The position numbers and the translations under genes are program-made. From NCBI RefSeq assembly GCF_963666665.1, contig NZ_OY762999.1, forward strand, positions 1,927,501-1,991,500: a stretch of 64,000 nucleotides of DNA, given 5' to 3'. Of the stretch, positions 1 through 8,492 are shown one piece after another. The notes below the pieces were generated by a model. That model worked only from the letters and a program-made list of their open reading frames with translations. It ran no database searches and had not been told where the DNA came from. Source of the DNA: Maridesulfovibrio sp. (GTDB lineage Bacteria > Desulfobacterota > Desulfovibrionia > Desulfovibrionales > Desulfovibrionaceae). The first letter of the stretch is position 1. Every line of letters begins with the position of its first letter.

Positions 1-354
1 CAAAAGGAAATCGACGACATCAGTGCATAGACATTATCAAAACCAGCGCTCTCTATTATAGAAGCACTAAGCAATTGGCAAGCGCTTATTAATATATTTT
101 TATATTATTTACACATTGGGCGATTAAAAATATAAAACACACTGTTTTATCGATCGAACGAAACCAAAGCCATTGAGTATATCAATATCAAAACTAATTA
201 AGGAAAGAAATTTTACTGCTGAGTGAGGATAGATAGAGTTACTATAAATACCTACAAGCAACTCGCGACGCAATGGAATTTATACTAAATCTATCAAAGA
301 ACGATATATCCTACCTTTTCCCTAATTTTCCCTTCAAAGGTTGGAAATACAGTT
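1..354. other. Intergenic region, AT-rich, no supported gene
   Basis: I see no gene here. The only open frame nearby (from about 273) runs straight through the tRNA-Arg gene and its terminator and is not credible. The stretch is AT-rich, and the left end may be the 3' flank of a gene outside the window. Confidence 0.5.
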
Positions 355-398
355 GGAAAAGAAAAAGCCTCACAAAGAAAAATCTTCGTAAGGCTTTG
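355..398 (-). terminator. Rho-independent terminator of tRNA-Arg
   Basis: On the minus strand, just after the tRNA 3' end, AAAGCCT (complement 391-397) pairs with AGGCTTT (complement 364-370), and the second arm continues into a T-rich run. The position directly downstream of the tRNA supports termination of that transcript. Confidence 0.6.
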
Positions 399-405
399 AT
401 TTCAT

Positions 406-482
406 TGGTGACCCCGGCAGGAATCGAACCTGCGGCACCAGGATTAGGAATCCTGTGCTCTATCCTACTGAGCTACGGGGCC
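406..482 (-). tRNA. tRNA-Arg (anticodon CCU)
   Basis: The minus strand folds into a full cloverleaf. The acceptor arms are GGCCCCG and CGGGGTC, followed by discriminator A and an encoded CCA. The D-arm contains AGCTCAGTAGGATAGAGC, the T-arm contains GGTTCGATTCC, and the anticodon loop TTCCTAA gives anticodon CCT, which reads AGG codons. A sigma70 promoter lies just upstream and a terminator just downstream, so it is a single-gene transcription unit. Confidence 0.95.
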
Positions 483-538
483 ACTTTATGTGATAACGGC
501 TGGAGAACTTTAGCGCATTTCTCCGTCCGAGGCGAGCA

Positions 539-567
539 TTAATATCCAAAGCGGTTTTCGATTGCAA
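539..567 (-). promoter_or_regulatory. Sigma70 promoter of tRNA-Arg
   Basis: On the minus strand the pattern is TTGCAA (complement 562-567), a 17-nt spacer, then TATTAA (complement 539-544). It is followed by a GC-rich discriminator, as is common for stable-RNA promoters. Start of transcription is expected about 50 nt before the tRNA. Confidence 0.65.
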
Positions 568-650
568 GCCCTTTTTTTATTTTTATCCTTATTTTCCCAT
601 ACAATCCGGTTAACACGCCTCCCTTCGCCCCTGTCCCTGCTAAAAAGTTA

Positions 651-664
651 GTAACTATGGTTAC
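651..664. promoter_or_regulatory. Candidate operator upstream of the TetR gene
   Basis: GTAAC-N4-GTTAC is a 14-bp inverted repeat about 75 bp upstream of the TetR start and next to a TTGACA hexamer at 671-676. TetR regulators usually repress their own promoters through short palindromes, so autoregulation is a reasonable inference. No second copy was found to confirm it. Confidence 0.35.
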
Positions 665-739
665 ATTTAGTTGACAGTCGTATACATTCATGCCAGAACG
701 CTTCTCAGCTTAACACTGTTAAGCGCTGGAGAATCAACG

Positions 740-1348
740 ATGAATACTACTTCAAAAACAATGGATGCGCCGCAGCAGCCCTTACGTATGCTGATATTGG
801 ACGCCGCCCGCAAGCTCTTTGCCGAGCACGGGTACGCTCAGGTTTCCATGCGTAAGCTGGCGACCACCATCGGCTACTCGCCAACTACAATTTATCATCA
901 CTTTAAAGATAAAAAGGAACTCTTCCTCTGCCTGACTGAAGAGACATACCGGGACTTCCTGCACCGTATCAATCGCATTATAGCGACCACGCCTCCCCCA
1001 CGTGAAGCTCTGAAAGACATACTCTACACTCTTGTGGATATGGGACTTGAAAACCCCAATGCCTATAGGGTGGGTTTTATGATGGAAAGTGACCTGTGGA
1101 ATGACCACAACTCACATTTTCAGGACAACCCGCTCGGTAAGACCATGTACAATCGTATTAACAAGTGTGTAAAAGACTGCCTGCCCGCAAATGCTTCCGA
1201 TGAAGACATTATAGTTACCGCAAACTCGGTAGTAGCTGCTACCCACGGGCTGACTTCACTTTTGATTACCTACCCCACTTTTGAATGGGGTCCGCTGGAC
1301 AAGTTAAAAGCACAGGTAATTGACTCCGCTGTTGACGCCATCAGCTGA
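740..1348 (+). CDS. TetR/AcrR family transcriptional regulator
   Basis: A 202-residue TetR-type repressor. The N-terminal HTH (about residues 17-63) has the usual layout: an AxxLFAEHGY first helix, then MRKLATTIGYSPTTIYHHF and KDKKELF. The C-terminal part would be the ligand and dimer domain; its ligand cannot be read from sequence. I start at ATG 740 because GGAG lies 8 nt upstream; an upstream TTG at 671 is open but adds an unlikely leader and overlaps a promoter-like TTGACA. It sits directly upstream of the squalene-hopene cyclase gene in the same direction, so it may control itself and hopanoid/acyl genes (inference). Confidence 0.85.
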   Translation: MNTTSKTMDAPQQPLRMLILDAARKLFAEHGYAQVSMRKLATTIGYSPTTIYHHFKDKKELFLCLTEETYRDFLHRINRIIATTPPPREALKDILYTLVDMGLENPNAYRVGFMMESDLWNDHNSHFQDNPLGKTMYNRINKCVKDCLPANASDEDIIVTANSVVAATHGLTSLLITYPTFEWGPLDKLKAQVIDSAVDAIS

Positions 1349-1358
1349 TTACTATAAT
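1332..1358 (+). promoter_or_regulatory. Candidate sigma70 promoter for shc
   Basis: A perfect TATAAT at 1353-1358 is preceded by TTGACG at 1332-1337, overlapping the 3' end of the TetR gene. The spacer is 15 nt, shorter than optimal, so the -35 assignment is uncertain. It could give shc expression independent of the TetR transcript. Confidence 0.35.
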
Positions 1359-1418
1359 CGAACAAACTTTTTTCGCACGGGTCGGATAAAATAATCCGTT
1401 TACATAAGGAACTTCAAC

Positions 1419-3536
1419 ATGAACAAAAAAAGCGCCATGAAGATGAATAAAAAGGCCAAAAATCAAGTTGTTTCGCTGCTGCAGCCAAAAGATGCCCTGA
1501 ACCGGGTAATGAAAAGATTCCGCTCCCTGCAGTCCCCTGAAGGATATTGGGTTTTTGCCCTTGAAGCTGATGTGACCATCCCTTCAGAATACATCATGTT
1601 CAACAGATTTCTGGGACGCAAGATGGACAAAGGCCTTGCCAAAAGACTTGGCAATTACATCCGGGCCAAACAGATGCCCGATGGCGGATGGCCTCTGCAT
1701 GACAATGACGGCCCGGTGAACATCAGTGCATCAGTTAAAGCATACATGGCCCTCAAGATGCTCGGCGACGACAAGGATGCTGAACATATGGTCCGCGCCC
1801 GCCAGATAATCCTTGCCAAGGGCGGGGCAGAAACTTCTAACGTATTTACCCGCATCTGCCTTGCCACTTTCGGCCAGATTCCGTGGCACTGCCCGCCCGC
1901 TATGCCCATTGAAATCGTACTGCTGCCCAAATGGTTCTTTTTCCATCTGGACAAAGTATCCTACTGGTCCCGCTCGGTAATCTACCCGCTGCTTATCATT
2001 TATGCCAAGCAGCCGGTCTGCCGTTTGCGTCCTGAAGAAGCAGTACCCGAACTTTTCTGCAAACCTGCCGAAGAACATATACATATAGATAAGTACCGCG
2101 ACAAAGGCTGGCGCAAAAACCTTTTCATTCTGCTTGACCGCGTACTGAAGCGGACCATTCATCTGGTCCCCAAGTCCATCAACAAAAAAGCCCTGAACTA
2201 TGCGGAAAAATGGACCCGCGAACACATGGCTGGACGTGGTGGTATCGGTGCAATTTTCCCGGCAATGGCTAACGCTGTCATGGCCCTGAGCCTGCTCGGA
2301 TACGATGAATCAGACCCGGATTTTGCCCGTGGCATGCAGTCTGTGGATGACCTCATGGTCGATAAATTCCACGTGCCTGAAAAGTCCCCTTGGGAGCACA
2401 CTGTAATCACCGGTGGAGCTGAGCTTTCCGCCGCACCGGAGCTGGACATTTCCCCCGACCACGGTACTGCAGAAAACCTTGAGCAGGCCATGTGCCAGCC
2501 CTGCAACTCCCCAATCTGGGACACCTGCCTGACCCTTTCAGCCATGATGGAAGCAGGCGAAAATCAAGATAGTAAATCCACTCAGCAAGCACTGAAATGG
2601 CTCTGGGGTCAGCAGATTTTCTTCCGTGGAGACTGGATCTCTAAGGCCCCCAAACTTGAGGGCGGCGGCTGGGCTTTCCAGTTTGAAAACACATTCTATC
2701 CGGACCTTGATGATACCGCCATGGTACTTATGGCAATGTGCCGCGCCGGAGTTCTGGATCAGCCGGAACACCATGAGAACTTCATCAAAGGCGTAAACTG
2801 GCTTATCGGCATGCAGTCCTCCAACGGAGGCTGGGCAGCATTCGATATCGACAACTGCGCCGAGTATCTGAACGACATCCCATTTGCGGACCACGGCGCC
2901 CTGCTCGACCCGCCCACCTCGGACCTTACCGCACGTGTCATCGAGCTGCTGGGCGTTATCGGCTACGATAAGAGCTTCCGCCCCATCAAAGATGGTATCG
3001 AATTCCTGAAAAAGGAACAGGAAGACGACGGCTCATGGTTTGGACGCTGGGGTGTTAACTATATTTATGGCACATGGTCCGTACTTTGCGGCCTGCGTCA
3101 GGCTGGCGAGGATATGAACTCCTCCTACGTATGCAAGGCTGTAGAATGGTTTGAAAACCACCAGAACAAAGACGGCGGCTGGGGCGAAACCTGCCTGAGC
3201 TACAACGACAAGAACTACGCCGGACTTGGTGATTCCACAGCATCCCAGACTGCATGGGCGCTGCTTGGACTCATGGCTGCCGGACGGGTTCACTCCAAGG
3301 CTGTCAGCCGCGGCGTTCGTTACCTGCTGGATACCCAGAAAGAAGACGGCAGCTGGGATGAGACTCTGTTCACTGGAACTGGATTCCCGCGCGTATTCTA
3401 TCTGCGTTACCATGGATACTCCCAATATTTCCCCATGTGGGCACTGGGCGTCTACCAGCGCTTTTCCGCAGAGGAAGACACCAAACAGATCATGATGCGC
3501 CGCAAGACTCCGCTTGACCTCGGAAGGAAGTGGTAG
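1419..3536 (+). CDS. shc: Squalene-hopene cyclase
   Basis: A 705-residue class II triterpene cyclase of the squalene-hopene cyclase family, which converts squalene to hopene at the inner membrane face for hopanoid lipids. The catalytic acid motif DLDDTAM is at about residues 428-434 (family consensus DXDDTA). Several QW-type repeats are visible, such as GGWAAFDID, DGGWGETC and EDGSWFGRWG, typical of the alpha/alpha-barrel fold, and the length fits the family. The start ATG follows AAGGAAC. The stop overlaps the upstream-most frame of the thioesterase gene, so the two are almost certainly one transcript. No other hopanoid genes are in the window. Confidence 0.93.
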   Translation: MNKKSAMKMNKKAKNQVVSLLQPKDALNRVMKRFRSLQSPEGYWVFALEADVTIPSEYIMFNRFLGRKMDKGLAKRLGNYIRAKQMPDGGWPLHDNDGPVNISASVKAYMALKMLGDDKDAEHMVRARQIILAKGGAETSNVFTRICLATFGQIPWHCPPAMPIEIVLLPKWFFFHLDKVSYWSRSVIYPLLIIYAKQPVCRLRPEEAVPELFCKPAEEHIHIDKYRDKGWRKNLFILLDRVLKRTIHLVPKSINKKALNYAEKWTREHMAGRGGIGAIFPAMANAVMALSLLGYDESDPDFARGMQSVDDLMVDKFHVPEKSPWEHTVITGGAELSAAPELDISPDHGTAENLEQAMCQPCNSPIWDTCLTLSAMMEAGENQDSKSTQQALKWLWGQQIFFRGDWISKAPKLEGGGWAFQFENTFYPDLDDTAMVLMAMCRAGVLDQPEHHENFIKGVNWLIGMQSSNGGWAAFDIDNCAEYLNDIPFADHGALLDPPTSDLTARVIELLGVIGYDKSFRPIKDGIEFLKKEQEDDGSWFGRWGVNYIYGTWSVLCGLRQAGEDMNSSYVCKAVEWFENHQNKDGGWGETCLSYNDKNYAGLGDSTASQTAWALLGLMAAGRVHSKAVSRGVRYLLDTQKEDGSWDETLFTGTGFPRVFYLRYHGYSQYFPMWALGVYQRFSAEEDTKQIMMRRKTPLDLGRKW

Positions 3537-3538
3537 AA

Positions 3539-4264
3539 ATGAACAATGGTTCACTTTTGATCAGTAACACGGTCCCGGCCTATGAGACGGGACCGGATGA
3601 CCGCATGCACTGCCACTGGCTCATGTGCAGGCTTCAGGAAGCAGCCACCTCCCATGCGAACTCGCTCGGTTTCGGCATTGAAGATATGGCGAAGCAGGGC
3701 TGCTTCTGGGTCCTGACTTCAATGCGTATCGAGATTGCAGAGCTGCCCTTGCGCGAAAAAACTTTTGCGCTGACAACCTGGTCACGGGGCGCAAAAAAAT
3801 TGCGGGCCTTCCGCGATTTCTCCGGCTGTGATGAAAACGGAAGAGAAATCATCCGCGCCTCCTCGGAATGGATGGTACTCGACTCCGAAACCCGCAGGCC
3901 GATAGCAATTGATCAAAAGCTGAATCTGCACGCTCAAGACCGCTGCGTATTCCCTGACCCGATAAAGAGGCTGCGCCCCGGCACACCGGAAAAAGAACTC
4001 CGGTCCTTAAGTGTGGGCTACAGCTCTCTTGATGCCAATGGTCACGTCAACAACACTGAGTACCTGCGCTGGTCATTTGATGGACTGCGTTCACTTGGAT
4101 TTGACCAGAACAAAGTAAAATCAATTCGCGTAGCCTTCCTTTCCGAAGTTTTCGAAGGCAACTCCATCAAGCTAATGGATTGTGATTGCGAGGACGATGG
4201 ATATGAATTGATTGGCCTGAATGAGACTGAAGGGAAAGCTGCTTTTGCTTTGAAAGTGGAATAA
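3539..4264 (+). CDS. Acyl-ACP thioesterase family protein (FatA/FatB-like hotdog)
   Basis: A 241-residue double-hotdog protein resembling acyl-ACP thioesterases (Pfam Acyl-ACP_TE), which release free fatty acids from acyl-carrier protein. The second hotdog carries SLDANGHVNNTEYLRW, matching the family's D-x-N-x-HVNN-x-x-Y segment that holds the catalytic Asn/His; the first has the WxxGAKKLRAFRDF block. ATG 3539 is preferred because GGAAGGAAG lies 8 nt upstream within the end of shc; a GTG at 3530 is also in frame. Co-transcription with shc is unusual and suggests lipid remodelling, but the true substrate is unknown. Confidence 0.82.
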   Translation: MNNGSLLISNTVPAYETGPDDRMHCHWLMCRLQEAATSHANSLGFGIEDMAKQGCFWVLTSMRIEIAELPLREKTFALTTWSRGAKKLRAFRDFSGCDENGREIIRASSEWMVLDSETRRPIAIDQKLNLHAQDRCVFPDPIKRLRPGTPEKELRSLSVGYSSLDANGHVNNTEYLRWSFDGLRSLGFDQNKVKSIRVAFLSEVFEGNSIKLMDCDCEDDGYELIGLNETEGKAAFALKVE

Positions 4265-4287
4265 ATTCCTTTCCATAAAATTGTCAT

Positions 4288-4326
4288 CAAAAAATCCCGC
4301 ATACTCAAGTAGAGCGGGATTTTTTG
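4288..4326. terminator. Terminator after the shc-thioesterase unit
   Basis: AATCCCGC (4293-4300) pairs with GCGGGATT (4314-4321). It is followed by a T-run and preceded by an A-run, so it could work in both directions. It lies 30 bp past the thioesterase stop. Confidence 0.85.
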
Positions 4327-4471
4327 ATGTTTAACTGTCTGCACTGAAAATCTAATCACAATAATCAATTAACCTTTAAAATAATAAATATTGCAATACT
4401 AATATTAACAGAGTATCCCAGCAGCAAAGTCAGCATAGTTTGCTTAAATCAAATAAAAACAGGAGCCTCTT

Positions 4472-5011
4472 ATGAAACTGTTCAAAATATTGGCACTCTG
4501 CACACTACTTTCACTTCCGGTAATTCACACCGCAAATGCGCATGCCCAGAGTGAGGAAAATTTAAAAGCAGCTTATGAAATGGCAGAACTGACTTACAAC
4601 CCTGATGCCTTTGACCAAGCATTTGATATGATAGCCCCTGCTATGCTTAAAGGAATATTTAAGACTCATCCCGAAACAAAAAAATACAGTGAAATATTAA
4701 TAAAGGCCTTTACCAAATCAATGAAGGAAACATTCAACGAAAAGAAAAATCAACGGATTCTGATAACAGTCTTTGCACAAGTCTACGCTGCAGAATTCAA
4801 CAAAAAAGAATTACAAGACATCATTGCTTTTTATAAAACCGATACCGGCCAAAAATGCCTGAAAAAACTTCCTTTAATTATGAAACAGGCTGAACAGGAG
4901 TCTGCTAAAGTCATGAATAAAATTTTCGCTAATGGATTTGACCAAAAGTTAGAGGCAAACATCAAGGCAATGAAAGATAATGGATCACTGCCAACTGATT
5001 TTAAAATGTAA
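4472..5011 (+). CDS. Exported DUF2059 family protein
   Basis: A 179-residue secreted protein with a Sec signal peptide (MKLFKILALCTLLSLPVIHT, cleavage near ANAHA). The rest resembles DUF2059 proteins: a helical region with DAFDQAFDMIAPAML, then VFAQVYAAEFNKKELQDIIAFYKTDTGQKCLKKLP, the conserved F-x-x-x-E-L-x-x-I-x-x-F-Y-x-S/T-x-x-G-K pattern. Function is unknown in the family; it acts in the periplasm. AGGAG lies 8 nt before the ATG. It stands alone between two terminators, so it is monocistronic. Confidence 0.8.
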   Translation: MKLFKILALCTLLSLPVIHTANAHAQSEENLKAAYEMAELTYNPDAFDQAFDMIAPAMLKGIFKTHPETKKYSEILIKAFTKSMKETFNEKKNQRILITVFAQVYAAEFNKKELQDIIAFYKTDTGQKCLKKLPLIMKQAEQESAKVMNKIFANGFDQKLEANIKAMKDNGSLPTDFKM

Positions 5012-5035
5012 GAAGAATAAAATAATATAATTTCG

Positions 5036-5075
5036 AATTGCCTTCCACCGATCAAGTGGAAGGCAATTTTATTTA
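5036..5075. terminator. Terminator after the DUF2059 gene
   Basis: AATTGCCTTCCAC (5036-5048) pairs perfectly with GTGGAAGGCAATT (5056-5068), with a 7-nt loop and a T-rich 3' side. Confidence 0.88.
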
Positions 5076-5123
5076 AACTAAGCCTACTAATCACTGGACA
5101 CATTGAAGAAAGCCCCTACAACA

Positions 5124-5152
5124 CTTGACTTCTCACCATATCTCAGCTAAAT
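5124..5152 (+). promoter_or_regulatory. Sigma70 promoter of the thrS operon
   Basis: TTGACT (5124-5129), a 17-nt spacer and TAAATA (5147-5152). The leader to thrS would be about 175 nt. I see no T-box element in it. Confidence 0.6.
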
Positions 5153-5335
5153 ATACCGCCTTTCGTGCAGTAATATTACTGCGCGATCCTTATGATGTTC
5201 TACGTCTTCAAGCCTTATGAATTCAAGGATAATGATGGGTTGCAACGACAACTTATCCATCTGATTGAAGACATTTTTTAGTTGTCCGCAAGAATCGGAC
5301 ACAGAAACATTTTTTCCGCAAAGAGAGAAAGGATT

Positions 5336-7264
5336 ATGCAAGTTGCAGGTAAAGAACTTGAGGTTCAGCAGGGTGCGCTTTGCGGCGAGGTTCTCAAAGA
5401 GGCCTTGTCCAAGAAGCAGTTCAAGAACGTTGTAGTTGCCAAATGTGGCGATACGCTTCTTGATCTCACCACCACCGTGCCTGCCGACTGTACCGACCTT
5501 GAGCCGGTAATGGCTGATTCCGAAGAAGGTCTGAATGTAATCCGCCACTCCACCGCACACCTTATGGCTGAAGCTGTGAAAAAGCTCTTCCCCACAGCCA
5601 AGGTGACCATCGGCCCCTCCATCGCCAGCGGTTTCTACTACGACTTCGACTACGAACGCCCCTTCACTCCTGAAGATCTTGAGGCAATCGAAGCCGAAAT
5701 GCTGCGCCGTGTCGGTGCTGATGAAGATTTTACCCGCGAAGTGCTTTCCAGTGCAGATGCACTGAAAAAATTCGAGGAAATGGGCGAAGATTACAAGATC
5801 GAACTGATTAACGATCTGGGCGCAGAAACTGTTTCCGTATACACCAACGGCGAGTTTGCTGACCTCTGCCGTGGCCCCCACGTGGCCCGCACCGGCATGC
5901 TCAAAGCTTTCAAGCTTCTCTCCGTTGCAGGCGCATACTGGCGCGGCGATGAAAAACGCCAGCAACTCCAGCGCATTTACGGTACCGCGTTTGCTGATCC
6001 GAAAGCCCTGAAAAAGCACCTCGCTCAGATTGAGGAAGCCAAGAAGCGCGACCACCGTAAATTGGGAACCCAGCTCGATCTCTTTTCCGTGAACCCTGAA
6101 GTGGGCGCGGGCATGACCATCTGGCATCCCAAGGGTGCGCTTATCCGTGCAATCCTTGAAGACTTCGAGCGCAAGGAACACCTCAAACGCGGTTACCAGT
6201 TCGTACAGGGCCCGCTCATTCTCAAGCGTGAGCTTTGGGAAAAATCCGGCCACTACGACAACTACCGCGAGAATATGTATTTCACTGAGATTGATGAGCA
6301 GTCCTACGGCATCAAGCCCATGAACTGCCTTTCTCACATGCTGGTATTCAAATCCAGACTGCGCAGCTACCGTGACCTGCCCCAGCGCTACTTTGAGCAT
6401 GGTGTAGTTCACCGCCACGAGAAATCAGGCGTACTGCACGGCCTGCTTCGCGTACGTACCTTCACTCAGGATGATGCACACCTCATCTGCCGCCCCGATC
6501 AGCTCCGCGATGAAATCATCGGCATTGCAAAATTCGTCGGCGATGTGATGGGCCTGTTCGGATTTGAATACGAAGCAGAAGTCAGCACCAAGCCCGAAAA
6601 AGCTATCGGTTCTGACGAAGATTGGGATAGAGCCACCGAAGCACTCGAAGGCGCCCTCAAAGAAATGGGTATGGAATACTCAATCAATGAAGGCGACGGC
6701 GCGTTCTACGGTCCCAAAATTGACATCATTATTAAAGATGCTCTTGAACGTCGCTGGCAATGTGCTACAATCCAGTGTGATTTTACCTTGCCAGAGCGGT
6801 TCGACTTAAGCTATGTGGGCGAAGATGGTGAGCGTCACAGACCTGTTATGCTCCACCGGGTTATCCTCGGTTCCATCGAACGTTTCATCGGTGTGCTGCT
6901 TGAACACACCGGTGGCGCACTGCCTGCCTGGCTGTCCCCTGTTCAGGCAAAAATTCTCACAGTCACCGATTCTCAGAACGAATTTGCACAAAAAGTCTTG
7001 CAGTTTCTGCGAGAAAAGGGCATTCGTGCCGAGGTTGATGATCGAAATGAGAAACTGGGCTACAAAGTTCGGGAAGCCCAGCTTGAAAAAATCCCGTACA
7101 TGTTAGTAGTTGGCGACAAAGAAGTCGCTGCGGAATCGGTCAATGTAAGGGCCCGCGACGGGGAAGACCCCGGTCTCAAGTCTCTTGATGAAGCGGCAGA
7201 GCTTATTTCGACCGCCATTGACGAACCATTCAAACGCGGAGGCATGAGCTATAGCTTTTCATAG
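5336..7264 (+). CDS. thrS: Threonine--tRNA ligase
   Basis: A class II threonyl-tRNA synthetase of 642 residues, the same length as well-studied homologues. It charges tRNA-Thr in the cytoplasm. Domain order: TGS domain (about 1-60), editing domain with HSTAHLMAEAV (HxxxH) and the DLCRGPHV block, catalytic core with motif 2 (RYFEHGVVHRHEKSG, RVRTFTQDDAH) and motif 3 (HRVILGSIERFIG), then the anticodon-binding domain. ATG 5336 follows AGAAAGGA; a longer frame from 5282 has no ribosome site. The 3' end contains the ribosome site and start of infC, so translation of the two genes is probably coupled. Confidence 0.97.
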   Translation: MQVAGKELEVQQGALCGEVLKEALSKKQFKNVVVAKCGDTLLDLTTTVPADCTDLEPVMADSEEGLNVIRHSTAHLMAEAVKKLFPTAKVTIGPSIASGFYYDFDYERPFTPEDLEAIEAEMLRRVGADEDFTREVLSSADALKKFEEMGEDYKIELINDLGAETVSVYTNGEFADLCRGPHVARTGMLKAFKLLSVAGAYWRGDEKRQQLQRIYGTAFADPKALKKHLAQIEEAKKRDHRKLGTQLDLFSVNPEVGAGMTIWHPKGALIRAILEDFERKEHLKRGYQFVQGPLILKRELWEKSGHYDNYRENMYFTEIDEQSYGIKPMNCLSHMLVFKSRLRSYRDLPQRYFEHGVVHRHEKSGVLHGLLRVRTFTQDDAHLICRPDQLRDEIIGIAKFVGDVMGLFGFEYEAEVSTKPEKAIGSDEDWDRATEALEGALKEMGMEYSINEGDGAFYGPKIDIIIKDALERRWQCATIQCDFTLPERFDLSYVGEDGERHRPVMLHRVILGSIERFIGVLLEHTGGALPAWLSPVQAKILTVTDSQNEFAQKVLQFLREKGIRAEVDDRNEKLGYKVREAQLEKIPYMLVVGDKEVAAESVNVRARDGEDPGLKSLDEAAELISTAIDEPFKRGGMSYSFS

Positions 7265-7799
7265 AGACGGTAGGCGTCCCTATCGCAGGGATGACGGTGC
7301 CCGCCGAAACGAGCGCATTAGAGTTCCCAAGGTCATGGTTATTGATGACGAGGGTAACCAACTGGGAGTACTTCCCACACGTGAAGCCCTTGAAATTGCA
7401 CAGGACCGGGGTCTTGATCTGGTTGAAGTTGCAGAGAAGGCAGATCCGCCAGTTTGCAAGATTATGGACTATGGTAAGTTCAAATATCAGCAGCAGAAAC
7501 GTAAGCAGGAAGCCAAAAAGAAGCAGACTGTAATCCAGATCAAGGAAGTCAAGTTTCGCCCCAAGACAGACGAGCACGATTACCAGACAAAGCTCAAGCA
7601 CATCCGTCGGTTTCTCGAAGGCGGCGACAGGTGCAAAGTCACTATATTTTTCAGGGGCCGAGAAATTGTCCATAAGGACAGAGGGTTGGCAGTTCTGGAG
7701 CGGGTCAAAGAGGAAACCATGGATATCTCCAAAATGGAGCAGGCTCCAAGGTCCGAAGGCCGCACCATGAACATGATGTTGGCTCCTATTAAAAAATAA
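7251..7799 (+). CDS. infC: Translation initiation factor IF-3, probable AUA start
   Basis: IF-3, 182 residues if started at 7251. The conserved N-domain begins upstream of the first in-frame ATG (7335): RRNERIRVPKV lies before MVIDDEGNQLGV, so an ATG start would cut the domain. The frame is open back to a TGA at 7245, and no ATG, GTG or TTG occurs between. ATA at 7251 is 8 nt after a perfect GGAGG (7238-7242) and gives an AFHRDGRRPYRRDD leader. IF-3 genes are known to use rare starts (AUU in E. coli) for autoregulation through IF-3 proofreading; AUA would do the same job. It overlaps the thrS 3' end by 14 nt. KPP-type PPVCKIMDYGKFKY and the C-domain are intact. Confidence 0.93.
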   Translation: MAFHRDGRRPYRRDDGARRNERIRVPKVMVIDDEGNQLGVLPTREALEIAQDRGLDLVEVAEKADPPVCKIMDYGKFKYQQQKRKQEAKKKQTVIQIKEVKFRPKTDEHDYQTKLKHIRRFLEGGDRCKVTIFFRGREIVHKDRGLAVLERVKEETMDISKMEQAPRSEGRTMNMMLAPIKK

Positions 7800-7845
7800 G
7801 GTTTTTTCCGACTCACGTGTCGGTATTTCCCAAGGAGGATAAAAA

Positions 7846-8043
7846 ATGCCTAAAATGAAAACCAGAAGAGGCGCTGCAAAGCGTTTTACTAAAACTGGCA
7901 GCGGCAAATTCAAACGCCGCAAACAGGGTCTGCGTCATATCCTGACCAAGAAGACCGCGAAGCGTAAGAGCAGACTCGGCCAGAGCGCAACTGTTGACAG
8001 TGCGAACGTTGGTCAGGTCAAGCGCATGCTTCCCTACGCTTAA
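7846..8043 (+). CDS. rpmI: 50S ribosomal protein L35
   Basis: A 65-residue, highly basic L35. It begins PKMKTRRGAAKRFTKTGSGKFKR, the hallmark N-terminus, and ends in an AGCTPYA-like VKRMLPYA tail. AAGGAGG lies 8 nt before the ATG. It sits in the conserved infC-rpmI-rplT order; in other bacteria IF-3/L20 feedback acts on this segment, and the 46-nt gap before the gene could hold such a site. Confidence 0.97.
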   Translation: MPKMKTRRGAAKRFTKTGSGKFKRRKQGLRHILTKKTAKRKSRLGQSATVDSANVGQVKRMLPYA

Positions 8044-8137
8044 TTGCGTAAAAATCGACTAAGACAATAAATGAACACTCCTGTCCGCGGAACTACGTTC
8101 GCGGCTGGTTTTAGAGAAAGATTCCTGGAGGAATACA

Positions 8138-8491
8138 ATGAGAGTAAAACGTGGTATTGCCGCTAAGAGGCGTCATAAAAAATATTTAAAGATGGCCAAG
8201 GGTTTCCGTGGCTCTGGATCAACCCTTTACCGTACCGCCAGAGAGAGAGTTGAACGCTCACTCTGCATGGCCTACGTCGGCCGCAAACTGCGCAAACGTG
8301 ATATGCGCAAACTCTGGATCCAGCGTATCAACGCTGCTGCACGCCTCAACGGCATGTCCTACAGCCGTCTCATTCACGGACTGTCCACTGCTGGCGTTAC
8401 CCTGAACCGTAAAGTTCTCGCTGATCTGGCTGTTAACGATGCACCTGCATTCGCCAAAGTAGTTGAGATCGCCAAAGCTCAGGTTAGCTAA
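8138..8491 (+). CDS. rplT: 50S ribosomal protein L20
   Basis: A 117-residue L20 with the family start MRVKRGIAAKRRHKKYLKMAKGF, here MRVKRG...KKYLKMAKGFRG, followed by the RIxAAARxNGMSYSRLIHGL globular part. L20 is an early 23S rRNA binder and, in several bacteria, a repressor of this operon. TGGAGG precedes the ATG. pheS begins 2 nt after its stop codon. Confidence 0.97.
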   Translation: MRVKRGIAAKRRHKKYLKMAKGFRGSGSTLYRTARERVERSLCMAYVGRKLRKRDMRKLWIQRINAAARLNGMSYSRLIHGLSTAGVTLNRKVLADLAVNDAPAFAKVVEIAKAQVS

Positions 8492-8492
8492 G

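Noticed and set aside
273..542. 89-codon open frame
   Set aside because: It runs through the tRNA-Arg gene, its terminator and promoter region, and has no ribosome site.
5153..5335. T-box leader before thrS
   Set aside because: The conserved T-box sequence and antiterminator are not visible, and T-boxes are rare outside Gram-positive bacteria.
5147..6418. 423-codon minus-strand frame
   Set aside because: It is antisense to thrS and covers the thrS promoter; no start signal or family resemblance.
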